DNA of 33,725 nucleotides, taken from NCBI GenBank assembly GCA_946406925.1, contig CAMJMF010000006.1:1-33725 (forward strand). The letters are read 5' to 3'. Position numbers and translations under genes: made by a program. The notes under the pieces were generated by a model, which worked only from the letters and a program-made list of their open reading frames with translations, did no database searches and was not told the DNA's origin. Shown here piece after piece: positions 16,369 through 24,167 of the stretch (position 1 is the first letter of the stretch; the number at the start of each line of letters is the position of its first letter). Source of the stretch: an uncultured Spirochaetales bacterium (GTDB lineage Bacteria; Spirochaetota; Spirochaetia; Treponematales; Treponemataceae).

Positions 16369-17658
16369 TTATTTGATGATTATGCAGTTCCGGCCGCTTT
16401 GTTTAGCTTCATACATCGCCTGGTCTACACGGTCAAAGACGATGCTTGTGGAGTCGCCTTTCTTCAGTTCTGTAAGACCGATGCTGCATGTAAGATTTCC
16501 GACTTTTTCAAATTCTACATCGGCAATCAAATCTTTCAGCAGCTTTGCAAGAAATTTAGTCTTTTCCATGTTCATGTCATAACAGACGCAGACAAATTCT
16601 TCGCCGCCCCACCGGCCGATTTTAATATCATAATCTTTTATAAGGCTGACAATTGCATCGACAAACTGCTTGAGAACAATATCGCCGGTAGAATGCCCGA
16701 AACGGTCATTCACAGTCTTGAAATAATCAATATCAATCATCATATAAGAAACTGGCTTGCCGGTTGAATTGAACAATTCAATTGAGTTATTTATTTCAGT
16801 TTCAATTCTTCCGTGATTGAAAATTGAAGTAAGGGCATCTTTTGAAGCAAGTTCCTCGTATTTCTTCAATGTATCAAAAAGCTTGATTGAATTTTCATGA
16901 ATATTCTGAACCATAAATACGAATCTGAAATCATCTTCGTTGGTTGTGTTTGCGCGGCTGAAAATCAGCTTGACCCAGATAAACACACCTTTCAGGTTTT
17001 TCATCTGGCAGTCAAAAGAGGTTGTTCTGCCCGGTACAAGATTTTTCTTAAGATATTCAGGGTCAGTGCGCTCAAGGAACAGCTTCTGGTCTTCAGGCCA
17101 AATCATGTTCACAATCATCATACGCCATGTTGTATATTTGACGTCATAATTTTGCGGGTTACTTGAAATTTCAGTTACATTGATACTGTATGCAATATCT
17201 TTAATGAGATCCACATACATAGAAAAAAGGAATGTGCTTTGAATCGTATCAATCTTTCTGTCTGTAAGGAATTCACGGAGATATTCGCTGTTATCAAGCT
17301 CATCAAGGATGAACATGTAATTATTTCCGTCTTCATCAAGAGGATAAATTGAAATCTGAATCAGATGGATTTTATCTTCAAAAGACAGCTTTATCCGGTC
17401 AACATACTTTCCTTTAAATTGACCGATCATCGGAATAAAGACATGATAATCATCAGCAATCTTGTCTGATTTATCACTAAAATGAAACCATAATTTTTCA
17501 ACAAGATTTTTATAACTTCCGTCTGCTTCAAGAAATCTTTCAAAAAGACCTTCTTTTTTTATTGTGTGATAGCTGTCGTTCTTAGCATCAACAATAAGTA
17601 TCGCGTCAATCTCATTGAATAGTAAATCAGAAACATATTCCTTTGTGTACTCAGTCAT
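16369..17658 (-). CDS. Diguanylate cyclase with N-terminal PAS-like sensor region
   Basis: 429 residues. A GGDEF domain fills about residues 265-429: YMMIDIDYFKTVNDRFGHSTGD (metal and nucleotide-binding segment) and GRWGGEEFVCVC, an active-site GGEEF. The allosteric RxxD I-site is not in place: the nearest match, KDYD, has Lys for Arg and sits one residue out of register, so product inhibition may be absent. The first ~260 residues look like PAS folds: one from about 15 to 115, and another ending FIWVKLIFSRANTTNEDDFRFVFMVQNI. No membrane segments, so a soluble sensor. Preceded by AGGGGA. Predicted to make cyclic di-GMP in response to an unknown signal. Confidence 0.9.
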   Translation of the reverse strand: MTEYTKEYVSDLLFNEIDAILIVDAKNDSYHTIKKEGLFERFLEADGSYKNLVEKLWFHFSDKSDKIADDYHVFIPMIGQFKGKYVDRIKLSFEDKIHLIQISIYPLDEDGNNYMFILDELDNSEYLREFLTDRKIDTIQSTFLFSMYVDLIKDIAYSINVTEISSNPQNYDVKYTTWRMMIVNMIWPEDQKLFLERTDPEYLKKNLVPGRTTSFDCQMKNLKGVFIWVKLIFSRANTTNEDDFRFVFMVQNIHENSIKLFDTLKKYEELASKDALTSIFNHGRIETEINNSIELFNSTGKPVSYMMIDIDYFKTVNDRFGHSTGDIVLKQFVDAIVSLIKDYDIKIGRWGGEEFVCVCYDMNMEKTKFLAKLLKDLIADVEFEKVGNLTCSIGLTELKKGDSTSIVFDRVDQAMYEAKQSGRNCIIIK

Positions 17659-17779
17659 AAAACAGCATCCCCTATAATTTTATGGAACGTTTCTACTATT
17701 ATTACATCTAGTTTGTGAAGTTGCAATATTTTTCTGGCTGTTTGAGCTATATTTATCTATGTGAAATTTCAACGTTGTT

Positions 17780-17880
17780 GTTCTGCCGGAAGGTTCTACA
17801 AGCAGAACGCTACACAAAACTTGTAGCAGTGCGCATAAGTTCAGTTTGCAGACCAAGCATATGCACACCCGCAGTGCTAC
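17780..17880 (-). other. Intergenic segment dense in inverted repeats
   Basis: Three sets of arms lie within 100 bases: GTTCTGC (17780-17786) with GCAGAAC (17802-17808); CTACAAG (17796-17802) with CTTGTAG (17820-17826); and GTAGCAGTGCG (17823-17833) with CGCAGTGCTAC (17870-17880), one mismatch. The first two compete because their arms interlace. The last includes the stop codon of the DUF362 gene. No T-tract of terminator type follows, so the role is unclear. Confidence 0.4.
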
Positions 17881-19001
17881 ATTCTGACCAGCTCGTACTG
17901 GCGTGAACCAAGCCCGATTTTTTCTGCGTGTTCGAGCGTTTCTTTCCAGCGAATATTCGGGTTTGAGTCAAGAAAGTGGTCGTCATGCTTGTACCAGCCC
18001 GGCTTTGCAAGATTGTCTGAAAGCTGGGAATTCGGCATAGGGGCTGATTTAAGGCAGGCGTCTACACAAGCTTGGTCGAGCGCAACCGGGTCAAAAGAAG
18101 CGAACATGCCGACATCAGGCAGAATCGGCGCATCGTTTTCACCGTGGCAGTCGCAGTTCGGCGAAATATCGCAGACAAGGCTCACATGAAAGCTTGGTCT
18201 GCCGTCAACAACAGCTTTTGTGTATTCAGCAATTTTGCAGCCGAGAATTTCGTTTGCATTTCCGTTCGGATTGTAGATAGCGTCAAAAGAACATGCGCCG
18301 ATGCAGCGTCCGCAGCCTTTGCAAATTTCCTGATTTATTACAGCTTTTCCGGTTTCATAAGAGATGGCGTCAGAACCGCATTCTTTTGAGCAGCGCTTAC
18401 AGTTTTTGCAGAGCTCGCCGTTTACAACAGGCTTTCCCTGATTGTGCTGGTGCATTTTTCCGGCGCGGCTGCCACAGCCCATGCCGAGATTCTTCAGCGC
18501 ACCACCGAATCCGGTTGCTTCGTGTCCTTTAAAGTGATTGAGCGAGATAATTATGTCAGCGTCCATTACAGCGCGCCCGATGTAGGCTTCTTTGCAGTAT
18601 TCACCGCCAGCCACAGGCACAATTACATCGTCTGTGCCGCGGAGTCCGTCCGCAATTAAAATGTGGCAGCCGGTCGTGATTTCGCTAAAACCGTTTTCCT
18701 GTGCGCAGCTTATATGATCAAGGGCATTTTTTCTTGAGCCGGGGTATAATGTATTGCAGTCTGTAAGAAAAGGTTTTCCGCCACATTCTTTTACAACATC
18801 AGCAACAGCCTTTGCATAGTTCGGGCGCAAATATGCGACATTTCCAAGTTCACCAAAATGAATTTTTATGGCAACAAACTTGTTTTCCATGTCAATTGAT
18901 TCAATGCCTGCTTTGCGGCATAGCCGTTTCAGCTTTTCAGGCATACTCATGCCGTTATAGTTAGTCCTGAAATCCGTAAAAAATACCTTTGATTTTTCCA
19001 T
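17877..19001 (-). CDS. DUF362 protein with two 4Fe-4S clusters
   Basis: 374 residues. The DUF362 domain starts with KVFFTDFR and FVAIKIHFGELGNVAYLRP and includes IISLNHFKGHEATGFGGALKNLGMGCGSRAGK. A two-cluster ferredoxin insert lies at about 196-240: CKNCKRCSKEC and CKGCGRCIGAC, each an ordinary CxxCxxCxxxC motif. More conserved cysteines appear in CDISPNCDCHGEND. The family is common in anaerobes and is believed to be redox-related, but its reaction is not established. No signal peptide, so cytoplasmic. AGGAGC precedes the ATG. Apparently a single-gene unit. Confidence 0.88.
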   Translation of the reverse strand: MEKSKVFFTDFRTNYNGMSMPEKLKRLCRKAGIESIDMENKFVAIKIHFGELGNVAYLRPNYAKAVADVVKECGGKPFLTDCNTLYPGSRKNALDHISCAQENGFSEITTGCHILIADGLRGTDDVIVPVAGGEYCKEAYIGRAVMDADIIISLNHFKGHEATGFGGALKNLGMGCGSRAGKMHQHNQGKPVVNGELCKNCKRCSKECGSDAISYETGKAVINQEICKGCGRCIGACSFDAIYNPNGNANEILGCKIAEYTKAVVDGRPSFHVSLVCDISPNCDCHGENDAPILPDVGMFASFDPVALDQACVDACLKSAPMPNSQLSDNLAKPGWYKHDDHFLDSNPNIRWKETLEHAEKIGLGSRQYELVRM

Positions 19002-19149
19002 ATTGCGACGCTCCTAGTTTCTAATTGTAGAACGGTTTTTCAAAATTGAATAGCGGAAAACCCAAAAAGAAATTGATATAACAGATTATTGATCAGCAAA
19101 TTTCAAGAAATGCCGCGCAGCCGCACACCAATACAGCACAACCGCCCGA

Positions 19150-19187
19150 AGAAAAAAAAGAGGCCGCCTAAAGATTCAGGCAGCCTC
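19150..19187 (-). terminator. Intrinsic terminator after metQ
   Basis: On the minus strand, GAGGCTGCCT and AGGCGGCCTC form a 10-bp stem with one G-T pair and an 8-nt loop, followed by a run of eight T. It lies about 40 nt after the metQ stop and ends the metNIQ transcript. Confidence 0.92.
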
Positions 19188-19226
19188 AATTTGTGAGCTA
19201 AAATAGATTGTCAGTTGTTTTTCAAA

Positions 19227-20006
19227 TTAGAATACGGCTACAACTTCACCGTTAGGATATGTTTCTGAAAGGTATTGCTTAACCTTGTCAGACTGCAAAG
19301 CTTTTACAAGAGCCTTGATTTCTTCTCTGTTTTCGTTACCGGCTTTTACAGCGATAATGTTTACATAAGGAGAAGAAGAACCTTCAACGAACAAGCCGTC
19401 TTTCTTTGCGCTCAAGCCTGCAGGAAGAGCGTAGTTACCGTTGATAACAGCACCGCCAACATCTTTGAGTGTTCTTGGCAATGTAGCAGCATCAATTTCC
19501 TTGAACTTAAGCTTAAGAGGATTCTTCACAATGTCGATTGGTGTTGCGTTAATTCCAACACCTTCTTTCAATGTGATGAGACCTGCTTCCTGCAAAAGAA
19601 GAAGTGCACGTGCTTCGTTTGTCGGGTCGTTAGGAATTGCAATAACAGACTTCTTTTTGATGTCGCTCAAAGACTTGTACTTGTTTGAGTAAAGTGCAAA
19701 TGGCTCAACATGGATACCACCAGCATTAACAAGGTGGAAGCCCTTTTCTTTGTTGAAAGATTCCATGTAAGGAATGTGCTGGTCATAGTTTGCATCGATA
19801 TCACCTGCTTCGAGAACTTCGTTCAAAGTAGGATAATCTGTCATTTCGATAACCTGAAGGTCGATGCCCTGTGCTTTAAGGTCATCTTTAATCAAGTTAA
19901 GAATATTTGCATGTGGTTCTGGAGTTGCTCCAACTTTAAGAACCTTCTGTGCAAAAACTGATGTTGCAAGAACTGCAACTGCTGCAATAGCAATAAGTTT
20001 TTTCAT
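19227..20006 (-). CDS. metQ: Methionine-binding protein MetQ (NlpA family)
   Basis: 259 residues. Family landmarks: KVLKVGATPEPHANIL at the mature start, DYPTLNEVLEAGDIDANYDQHIPYM, IAIPNDPTNEARALLLLQ and INGNYALPAGL, all typical of MetQ/NlpA methionine-binding proteins. Most MetQ proteins are lipoproteins; this one has no cysteine in or near the signal peptide (cleavage probably after SVFA), so it should be a soluble periplasmic protein. AGGAG precedes the ATG and a good promoter lies in the 92-nt gap after metI, so it can be made in excess of the transporter. An intrinsic terminator follows. Confidence 0.92.
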   Translation of the reverse strand: MKKLIAIAAVAVLATSVFAQKVLKVGATPEPHANILNLIKDDLKAQGIDLQVIEMTDYPTLNEVLEAGDIDANYDQHIPYMESFNKEKGFHLVNAGGIHVEPFALYSNKYKSLSDIKKKSVIAIPNDPTNEARALLLLQEAGLITLKEGVGINATPIDIVKNPLKLKFKEIDAATLPRTLKDVGGAVINGNYALPAGLSAKKDGLFVEGSSSPYVNIIAVKAGNENREEIKALVKALQSDKVKQYLSETYPNGEVVAVF

Positions 20007-20069
20007 AGGAATCTCCTAATATATAAAGTTTTCAATTCACCATTAACCTAGTGGATTAGTATGTAATAT

Positions 20070-20098
20070 GATATACATCTTATTTAAAATTATGTCAA
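20070..20098 (-). promoter_or_regulatory. metQ: Internal promoter of metQ
   Basis: A perfect TTGACA (20093-20098, minus strand), a 17-nt spacer and TATATC (20070-20075). It starts immediately after the metI stop and would allow extra transcription of the binding-protein gene. Confidence 0.6.
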
Positions 20099-20752
20099 CT
20101 ACCTTTTTGAAAGCATTTTGTTTGTTATTTTTGTTCCAACAAACTGAATCAATGCAACCATAATGATAATGACTATAACCGCAGCAACCATTATGTCTGT
20201 ACGGAATCTCTGATAGCCGTAACGGATAGCAAGGTCACCGAGACCGCCGCCGCCCAAAGTACCAGCCATTGCAGAGTAGCTTACAAGGTTTATGACTGTA
20301 AGCGTAATGCCTGAAACAACAGAAGGCATAGACTCAGGCACTAATACCTTGTAAATAATCTGCCAGTTTGTTGAGCCCATTGCACGCGCAGCCTGCACTA
20401 CTCCAGGATCAACTTCGTTAAGCGCGGTTTCTGTTATTCTTGCCACAAAAGGCGCGGCGGCAATTGAAAGCGGAATAATTGTTGCAGTTGTTCCAATTGC
20501 TGTGCCCAAAATAAAGCGTGTAAACGGCAGAAGCACAATCATCATAATAACAAACGGAAAAGAGCGCAGAACATCGATAATGCGGCTCAATACAAGATTA
20601 AAGCCGGCTTTTGGCGTAATTCCGTATTTGTTGGTTATGTTCAAAAGCACACCGAGCGGAAAGCCGATTAAAACCGCAAAAAATGTAGAAAAAAAGACCA
20701 TCAAAAGTGTTTCAAGAGTCGAAGTGCCGACCAAAATTAAAATCTGTTCCAT
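20099..20752 (-). CDS. metI: Methionine ABC transporter permease MetI
   Basis: 217 residues with five or six membrane helices. The permease coupling loop VVQAARAMGSTNWQIIYKVLVPESMP and the preceding PFVARITETALNEVDPG are near-canonical for MetI; the helix FPLGVLLNIT and the segment LRSFPFVIMMIVLLP are also typical. AGGAGGG lies before the ATG, 9 nt after the metN stop. It forms the inner-membrane pore for D- and L-methionine with MetN. Confidence 0.95.
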   Translation of the reverse strand: MEQILILVGTSTLETLLMVFFSTFFAVLIGFPLGVLLNITNKYGITPKAGFNLVLSRIIDVLRSFPFVIMMIVLLPFTRFILGTAIGTTATIIPLSIAAAPFVARITETALNEVDPGVVQAARAMGSTNWQIIYKVLVPESMPSVVSGITLTVINLVSYSAMAGTLGGGGLGDLAIRYGYQRFRTDIMVAAVIVIIIMVALIQFVGTKITNKMLSKR

Positions 20753-20761
20753 TCTGCCCTC

Positions 20762-21790
20762 CTATTTCTTTTGAACACGAACATTGTGCTGACTAAGCCA
20801 CTCAACAGCTTTTTCAACAGCCGCATCATCACCAGAAATGTCAGCTTCCATATAGCCGACATCTTCATCAGGCAGATGCGAGATGCCCGCTGCAAGAATA
20901 TTGAAGCAGACATCGAATTCTTTTGCCATTTTGCACAAAAGCGGCTCGCCGGTTGCATCTCCCATAAAATGAAGCAGATATGAACCGGTTTTCTCAGTCC
21001 ATTTCACGATGCCGCTGTTTTTAGAATCAGACGCCCCCATGGCAATGTTCTTTATAAAATCGCGCGTGGTCTGTGTCTTTGGATTTGTAAAAATATCCTT
21101 GACTTTGCCACATTCAACGACGCGGCCGTTCTCAATTACAGCAACACTTTCGCACGCATCGCGGACAACTTCCATCTGGTGCGTAATCATTACAACTGTA
21201 AGGTTCATCTTTTTCTGAATCTCTTTTATGAGGTTCAGAATCTGATGCGTTGTGTTCGGGTCAAGTGCGCTCGTAGCTTCATCGCAGAAAAGAATTTCCG
21301 GCTCTGCAGCAAGTGCGCGCGCAATTGCCACACGCTGCTTCTGACCGCCGCTCAAAGTACTTATCGGCGCATTCTCGCGGTCACTGAGCCCGACTAACGC
21401 AAGCATTTCTTTTACTTTAGAAGCAATCTTGTCTCTTGGAACACCGGCAATCTCAAGCGGATAAGCCACATTTTTGCCAGCCGTCCGCGACGAGAACAGA
21501 TTGAAATTCTGAAAAATCATGCCGATTTTGCGCCGCTCGGCAATAAGCTCTTTTTTCGGCAGATTGTCAACCCGTTTTTCGCCATAGAAAACTTTGCCGG
21601 AATCTGGTTTTTCAAGCATGCTGACAAGCCGCACAAGCGAACTTTTGCCGGCACCGCTTTTTCCGATTATGCCGAAAACAGTATTCTCCGGAATATCAAG
21701 GCAAACTCCGTCAACAGCATGAATTACAGTTTTCTGACCGTTGTCTACAGAATCATAAGATTTATTCAAATTCTCAAGTTTAATTTGCAT
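20762..21790 (-). CDS. metN: Methionine ABC transporter ATP-binding protein MetN
   Basis: 342 residues. ABC ATPase domain (about 1-240) with GKSGAGKSSLV (Walker A), LSGGQKQRVAIARAL (signature), ILFCDEATSALD (Walker B) and the switch His in ITHQ. The C-terminal ~80 residues form the NIL regulatory domain that binds methionine and inhibits transport (KMAKEFDVCFNILAAGI...). No Shine-Dalgarno precedes the ATG; instead a promoter ends 6 nt before it, suggesting a leaderless mRNA. First gene of metNIQ. No SAM riboswitch is seen upstream. Confidence 0.95.
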   Translation of the reverse strand: MQIKLENLNKSYDSVDNGQKTVIHAVDGVCLDIPENTVFGIIGKSGAGKSSLVRLVSMLEKPDSGKVFYGEKRVDNLPKKELIAERRKIGMIFQNFNLFSSRTAGKNVAYPLEIAGVPRDKIASKVKEMLALVGLSDRENAPISTLSGGQKQRVAIARALAAEPEILFCDEATSALDPNTTHQILNLIKEIQKKMNLTVVMITHQMEVVRDACESVAVIENGRVVECGKVKDIFTNPKTQTTRDFIKNIAMGASDSKNSGIVKWTEKTGSYLLHFMGDATGEPLLCKMAKEFDVCFNILAAGISHLPDEDVGYMEADISGDDAAVEKAVEWLSQHNVRVQKK

Positions 21791-21796
21791 AGGCTA

Positions 21797-21825
21797 ATAA
21801 TGCTGTTTATGAGAATTTTTTTCAA
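21797..21825 (-). promoter_or_regulatory. metN: Promoter of metN, possibly leaderless
   Basis: TTGAAA (21820-21825, minus strand), a 17-nt spacer and CATTAT (21797-21802). The -10 box ends 6 nt before the metN ATG, so transcription would start at or next to the start codon; no ribosome site exists between them. Confidence 0.55.
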
Positions 21826-21895
21826 TCCTTTTTTAGGCGCAGATTTCCTTTCATGCAAAAAAAATGCATATTTTCCTATAAAATTAGTAGATTTG

Positions 21896-21904
21896 TGATA
21901 TAAT
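21896..21904 (+). promoter_or_regulatory. Extended -10 promoter of the PNPOx-family gene
   Basis: TGA-TATAAT (21896-21904), a perfect extended -10 element, without a good -35. AGGAGG (21920-21925) lies 5 nt before the ATG at 21931. Confidence 0.55.
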
Positions 21905-21930
21905 CTATTTCAAGGACTTAGGAGGAAAAC

Positions 21931-22329
21931 ATGAAAGAAGTTTTTGACTTTATAAAAAAATGCGAAACTTATTATCTTGCAACAGTTGAAGGCGACCAGC
22001 CGAGAGTGCGCCCGTTCGGTACAATAGACCTTTTTGAGGACAAGCTCTACATTCAGACCGGCAAAGTAAAGCCTGTCTCAAAGCAGCTTGGCATAAACCC
22101 AAAGGCAGAGCTTTGCTGTTTTGACGGCAAAACCGGAACATGGCTCCGTCTTGCAGGCGAGCTTGTAAACGATGACAGAGTTGAAGCAAAAAAACACATG
22201 CTCGATAACTACCCGAATTTGCGCAGCATGTACAATGAAAACGACGACAACTCTCAGGTTCTCTACTTTAAAAATGCCACAGCAACTTTTTCAAGCTTTG
22301 GCGGCGCTCCAAAAGTTATAAAGTTCTAA
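21931..22329 (+). CDS. Pyridoxamine 5'-phosphate oxidase-fold flavoprotein
   Basis: 132 residues, the length of short PNPOx-like split-barrel proteins. Landmarks: CETYYLATVEGDQPRVRPFG (barrel start with the arginine that contacts FMN phosphate), KLYIQTGKVKPVSKQL, and TWLRLAGELVNDDR. Such proteins bind FMN or F420/heme and act as small reductases; this short form is usually annotated only as a family member, and it need not be a vitamin B6 enzyme. Single gene, divergent from metN. Confidence 0.85.
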   Translation: MKEVFDFIKKCETYYLATVEGDQPRVRPFGTIDLFEDKLYIQTGKVKPVSKQLGINPKAELCCFDGKTGTWLRLAGELVNDDRVEAKKHMLDNYPNLRSMYNENDDNSQVLYFKNATATFSSFGGAPKVIKF

Positions 22330-22360
22330 GCTTTTTTGCGGTTCGGGAAACTTGCCCGAC

Positions 22361-22390
22361 AAAAAAACAGCCCCAAAGACCTCGGGGCTG
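22361..22390 (-). terminator. Intrinsic terminator of the aconitase-X operon
   Basis: On the minus strand CAGCCCC and GGGGCTG form a 7-bp stem with a 9-nt loop, followed by seven T. A second small hairpin (TCGGG/CCCGA) lies just beyond. The stem may also end the convergent PNPOx-family transcript. Confidence 0.88.
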
Positions 22391-22417
22391 AATTCGTTTA
22401 GCTTTTGAACACGTCTA

Positions 22418-22858
22418 TTATAAAATTGTTACAGTTCCGTCTTCAAGCACTTCAATTGTATCACCGGTTTTTACCGTTTCAAGGAATTCACTGCCAAGCT
22501 GGTCTATGGCAATAAGATTGCTATTTTCCCATACAACAGAAAGAATTACGCCCGCACCTGCAAGCGAATCAATATGCTCAGAAAACAAAAGACATGCCGG
22601 ATTTATTCCCATTGAACAAATAACCTGAATAACCATGCCGCCTGTAGTAGAACCGATTGTCTGCGGAAGGCAGAGTGCTTTTCCCGTAATATTTTTTTCA
22701 AAAATATCAGGATTGTTCTGATCGGCAACAATTACCTGCTTTGCATTTGCAAGTGCTGATTTTTGGAAAGTTGCCAAAGTGTTTACACCCTGATGAGAAA
22801 CAACAGCTTCACCTTTATAATGTCCGCCATTAATTACACGACCTTTAAATACTTTCAT
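22418..22858 (-). CDS. Aconitase X swivel (small) subunit, DUF126
   Basis: 146 residues, the usual length of the separate swivelling subunit of split aconitase X. Landmarks: FKGRVINGGHYKGEAVVS, GKALCLPQTIGSTTGGMVIQ (conserved serine-rich active-site loop) and SLAGAGVILSVVW. It works as a complex with the large subunit encoded immediately upstream, with only 2 nt between them. Split forms are known as cis-3-hydroxyproline dehydratases in bacteria and mevalonate 5-phosphate dehydratases in archaea; the sequence does not tell which, if either. Confidence 0.9.
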   Translation of the reverse strand: MKVFKGRVINGGHYKGEAVVSHQGVNTLATFQKSALANAKQVIVADQNNPDIFEKNITGKALCLPQTIGSTTGGMVIQVICSMGINPACLLFSEHIDSLAGAGVILSVVWENSNLIAIDQLGSEFLETVKTGDTIEVLEDGTVTIL

Positions 22859-22860
22859 GC

Positions 22861-24153
22861 TTAGTTCTCCTTTCCAATAATCAGATTGAGCAGCTCATCA
22901 TCTTTGTAATAACGCGCCGTAGAATAAGTTCTAAGCTTATTTGAACATGTCATAATTCTTCTAGATTTTGTAAGCGGATTCGACATATACATAAGAGGAC
23001 ATATTGCAGTCAGACGTGCACCTGTTGCATAAAGCTTCTTATATTTTTCAGTTTTTTCAAATTCTTTTAAGACAGGCGGCGCTGTACAGATTACTGTAGT
23101 GCAGGCAACCTTTTTCTTGCCTGAAGCTGCAAGCCCTTCAATAATTTTATCAGACCAATCTTCAAGCTGGGCTCTTGAAAGATGCGGGCAGCCTATAAAA
23201 GCATACGTTCCTTCTTTTTCAGGCTCTTTCCACATAATAGGATAAGACTTGTAAACTCTTTCAAGTTCTGCATCATCGATGACATATTCTTTATAGCCTT
23301 CAGCAAGCAGACTTTCGCCCAATTCAACAGCTTCAGGCGTCAGTTTATCAACATGATAAAGACCAACCGCACCATTAGATGCTGTAGCAGCACCAAAATC
23401 CTTAAGATAAGATTTTGCTTCATCTGTCAGTTCTGTTCCAATCCATTTATCAAGACCTACAACATACGGTACGTCTTCCATAACTTTTATGCCGATTGCA
23501 GAACCAAGAATCTGCGGTACAGGCTTCTTTGTAGTTTTTACGGTTACTTTCCATTTTGCCTTTCTGCCTTCATCTGTCAGAAGCCCGAATTTTGGAACAT
23601 AGCCTATGATTGAACCGAAAATGTCAATCATGCCGGAATTGCGGTTACACCGCGCGCCAAGAACAGAGTTTGCATAGTTTACAGCACTTGACTCTGCCCA
23701 AGAAAGAATATCTCCCTTTTTAGGAATGTTTTCCATTTCATCAAAATAGCAGGCACAGCTGAAAGCATCATCGTTTACAAGGCCGAGTTTTTTAAGCTGG
23801 TCTTCGTAATATGCCTGCTTGTTATAAAGAATTGCCTTAAAAAGAATTTTATCAAGCAAAGAACATTTGGCATTCTTAAAATCCATAGGACGCGGATCCA
23901 TTGTAAAGCCTTCTTCAACTTTAAGACCTGCATCAATCAATTCATCCATTGTTCTATAGATTGGCTTTAATACACCAAAACCGAATGATGTAACAAGGTG
24001 CCCCTGCCCATGCGTAACTTTTACAAGTTCAGTTGCCTCAAACAAATCGCCGTAGCGGACGATTGTTTCCATTACCTTTGCTTTAACTTCACCTTCTTTT
24101 CCATTTAATATTGCTTTCTGCTCTTCTGTGAGCTTCATTTTTGGTTCGTACAT
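22861..24153 (-). CDS. Aconitase X catalytic (large) subunit, DUF521
   Basis: 430 residues, matching the AcnX catalytic domain. Landmarks: MKLTEEQKAILNGKEGEVKAK at the start, VTHGQGHLVTSFG, SSAVNYANSVLGARCNRNSG (iron-sulphur cysteine region), FIGCPHLSRAQL and a C-terminal ICPLMYMSNPL. These enzymes are FeS hydro-lyases removing water from a hydroxy acid. AAGGAG precedes the ATG. It lies 14 nt after the flavoenzyme gene, so the three genes form one operon. Candidate substrates are hydroxyproline-like or other beta-hydroxy acids; undetermined. Confidence 0.93.
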   Translation of the reverse strand: MYEPKMKLTEEQKAILNGKEGEVKAKVMETIVRYGDLFEATELVKVTHGQGHLVTSFGFGVLKPIYRTMDELIDAGLKVEEGFTMDPRPMDFKNAKCSLLDKILFKAILYNKQAYYEDQLKKLGLVNDDAFSCACYFDEMENIPKKGDILSWAESSAVNYANSVLGARCNRNSGMIDIFGSIIGYVPKFGLLTDEGRKAKWKVTVKTTKKPVPQILGSAIGIKVMEDVPYVVGLDKWIGTELTDEAKSYLKDFGAATASNGAVGLYHVDKLTPEAVELGESLLAEGYKEYVIDDAELERVYKSYPIMWKEPEKEGTYAFIGCPHLSRAQLEDWSDKIIEGLAASGKKKVACTTVICTAPPVLKEFEKTEKYKKLYATGARLTAICPLMYMSNPLTKSRRIMTCSNKLRTYSTARYYKDDELLNLIIGKEN

Positions 24154-24167
24154 CTCTACTCCTTAAC

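Noticed and set aside
21791-21895. SAM riboswitch or other methionine-responsive leader before metN
   Set aside because: No S-box or other SAM riboswitch landmarks; the promoter leaves no leader at all.
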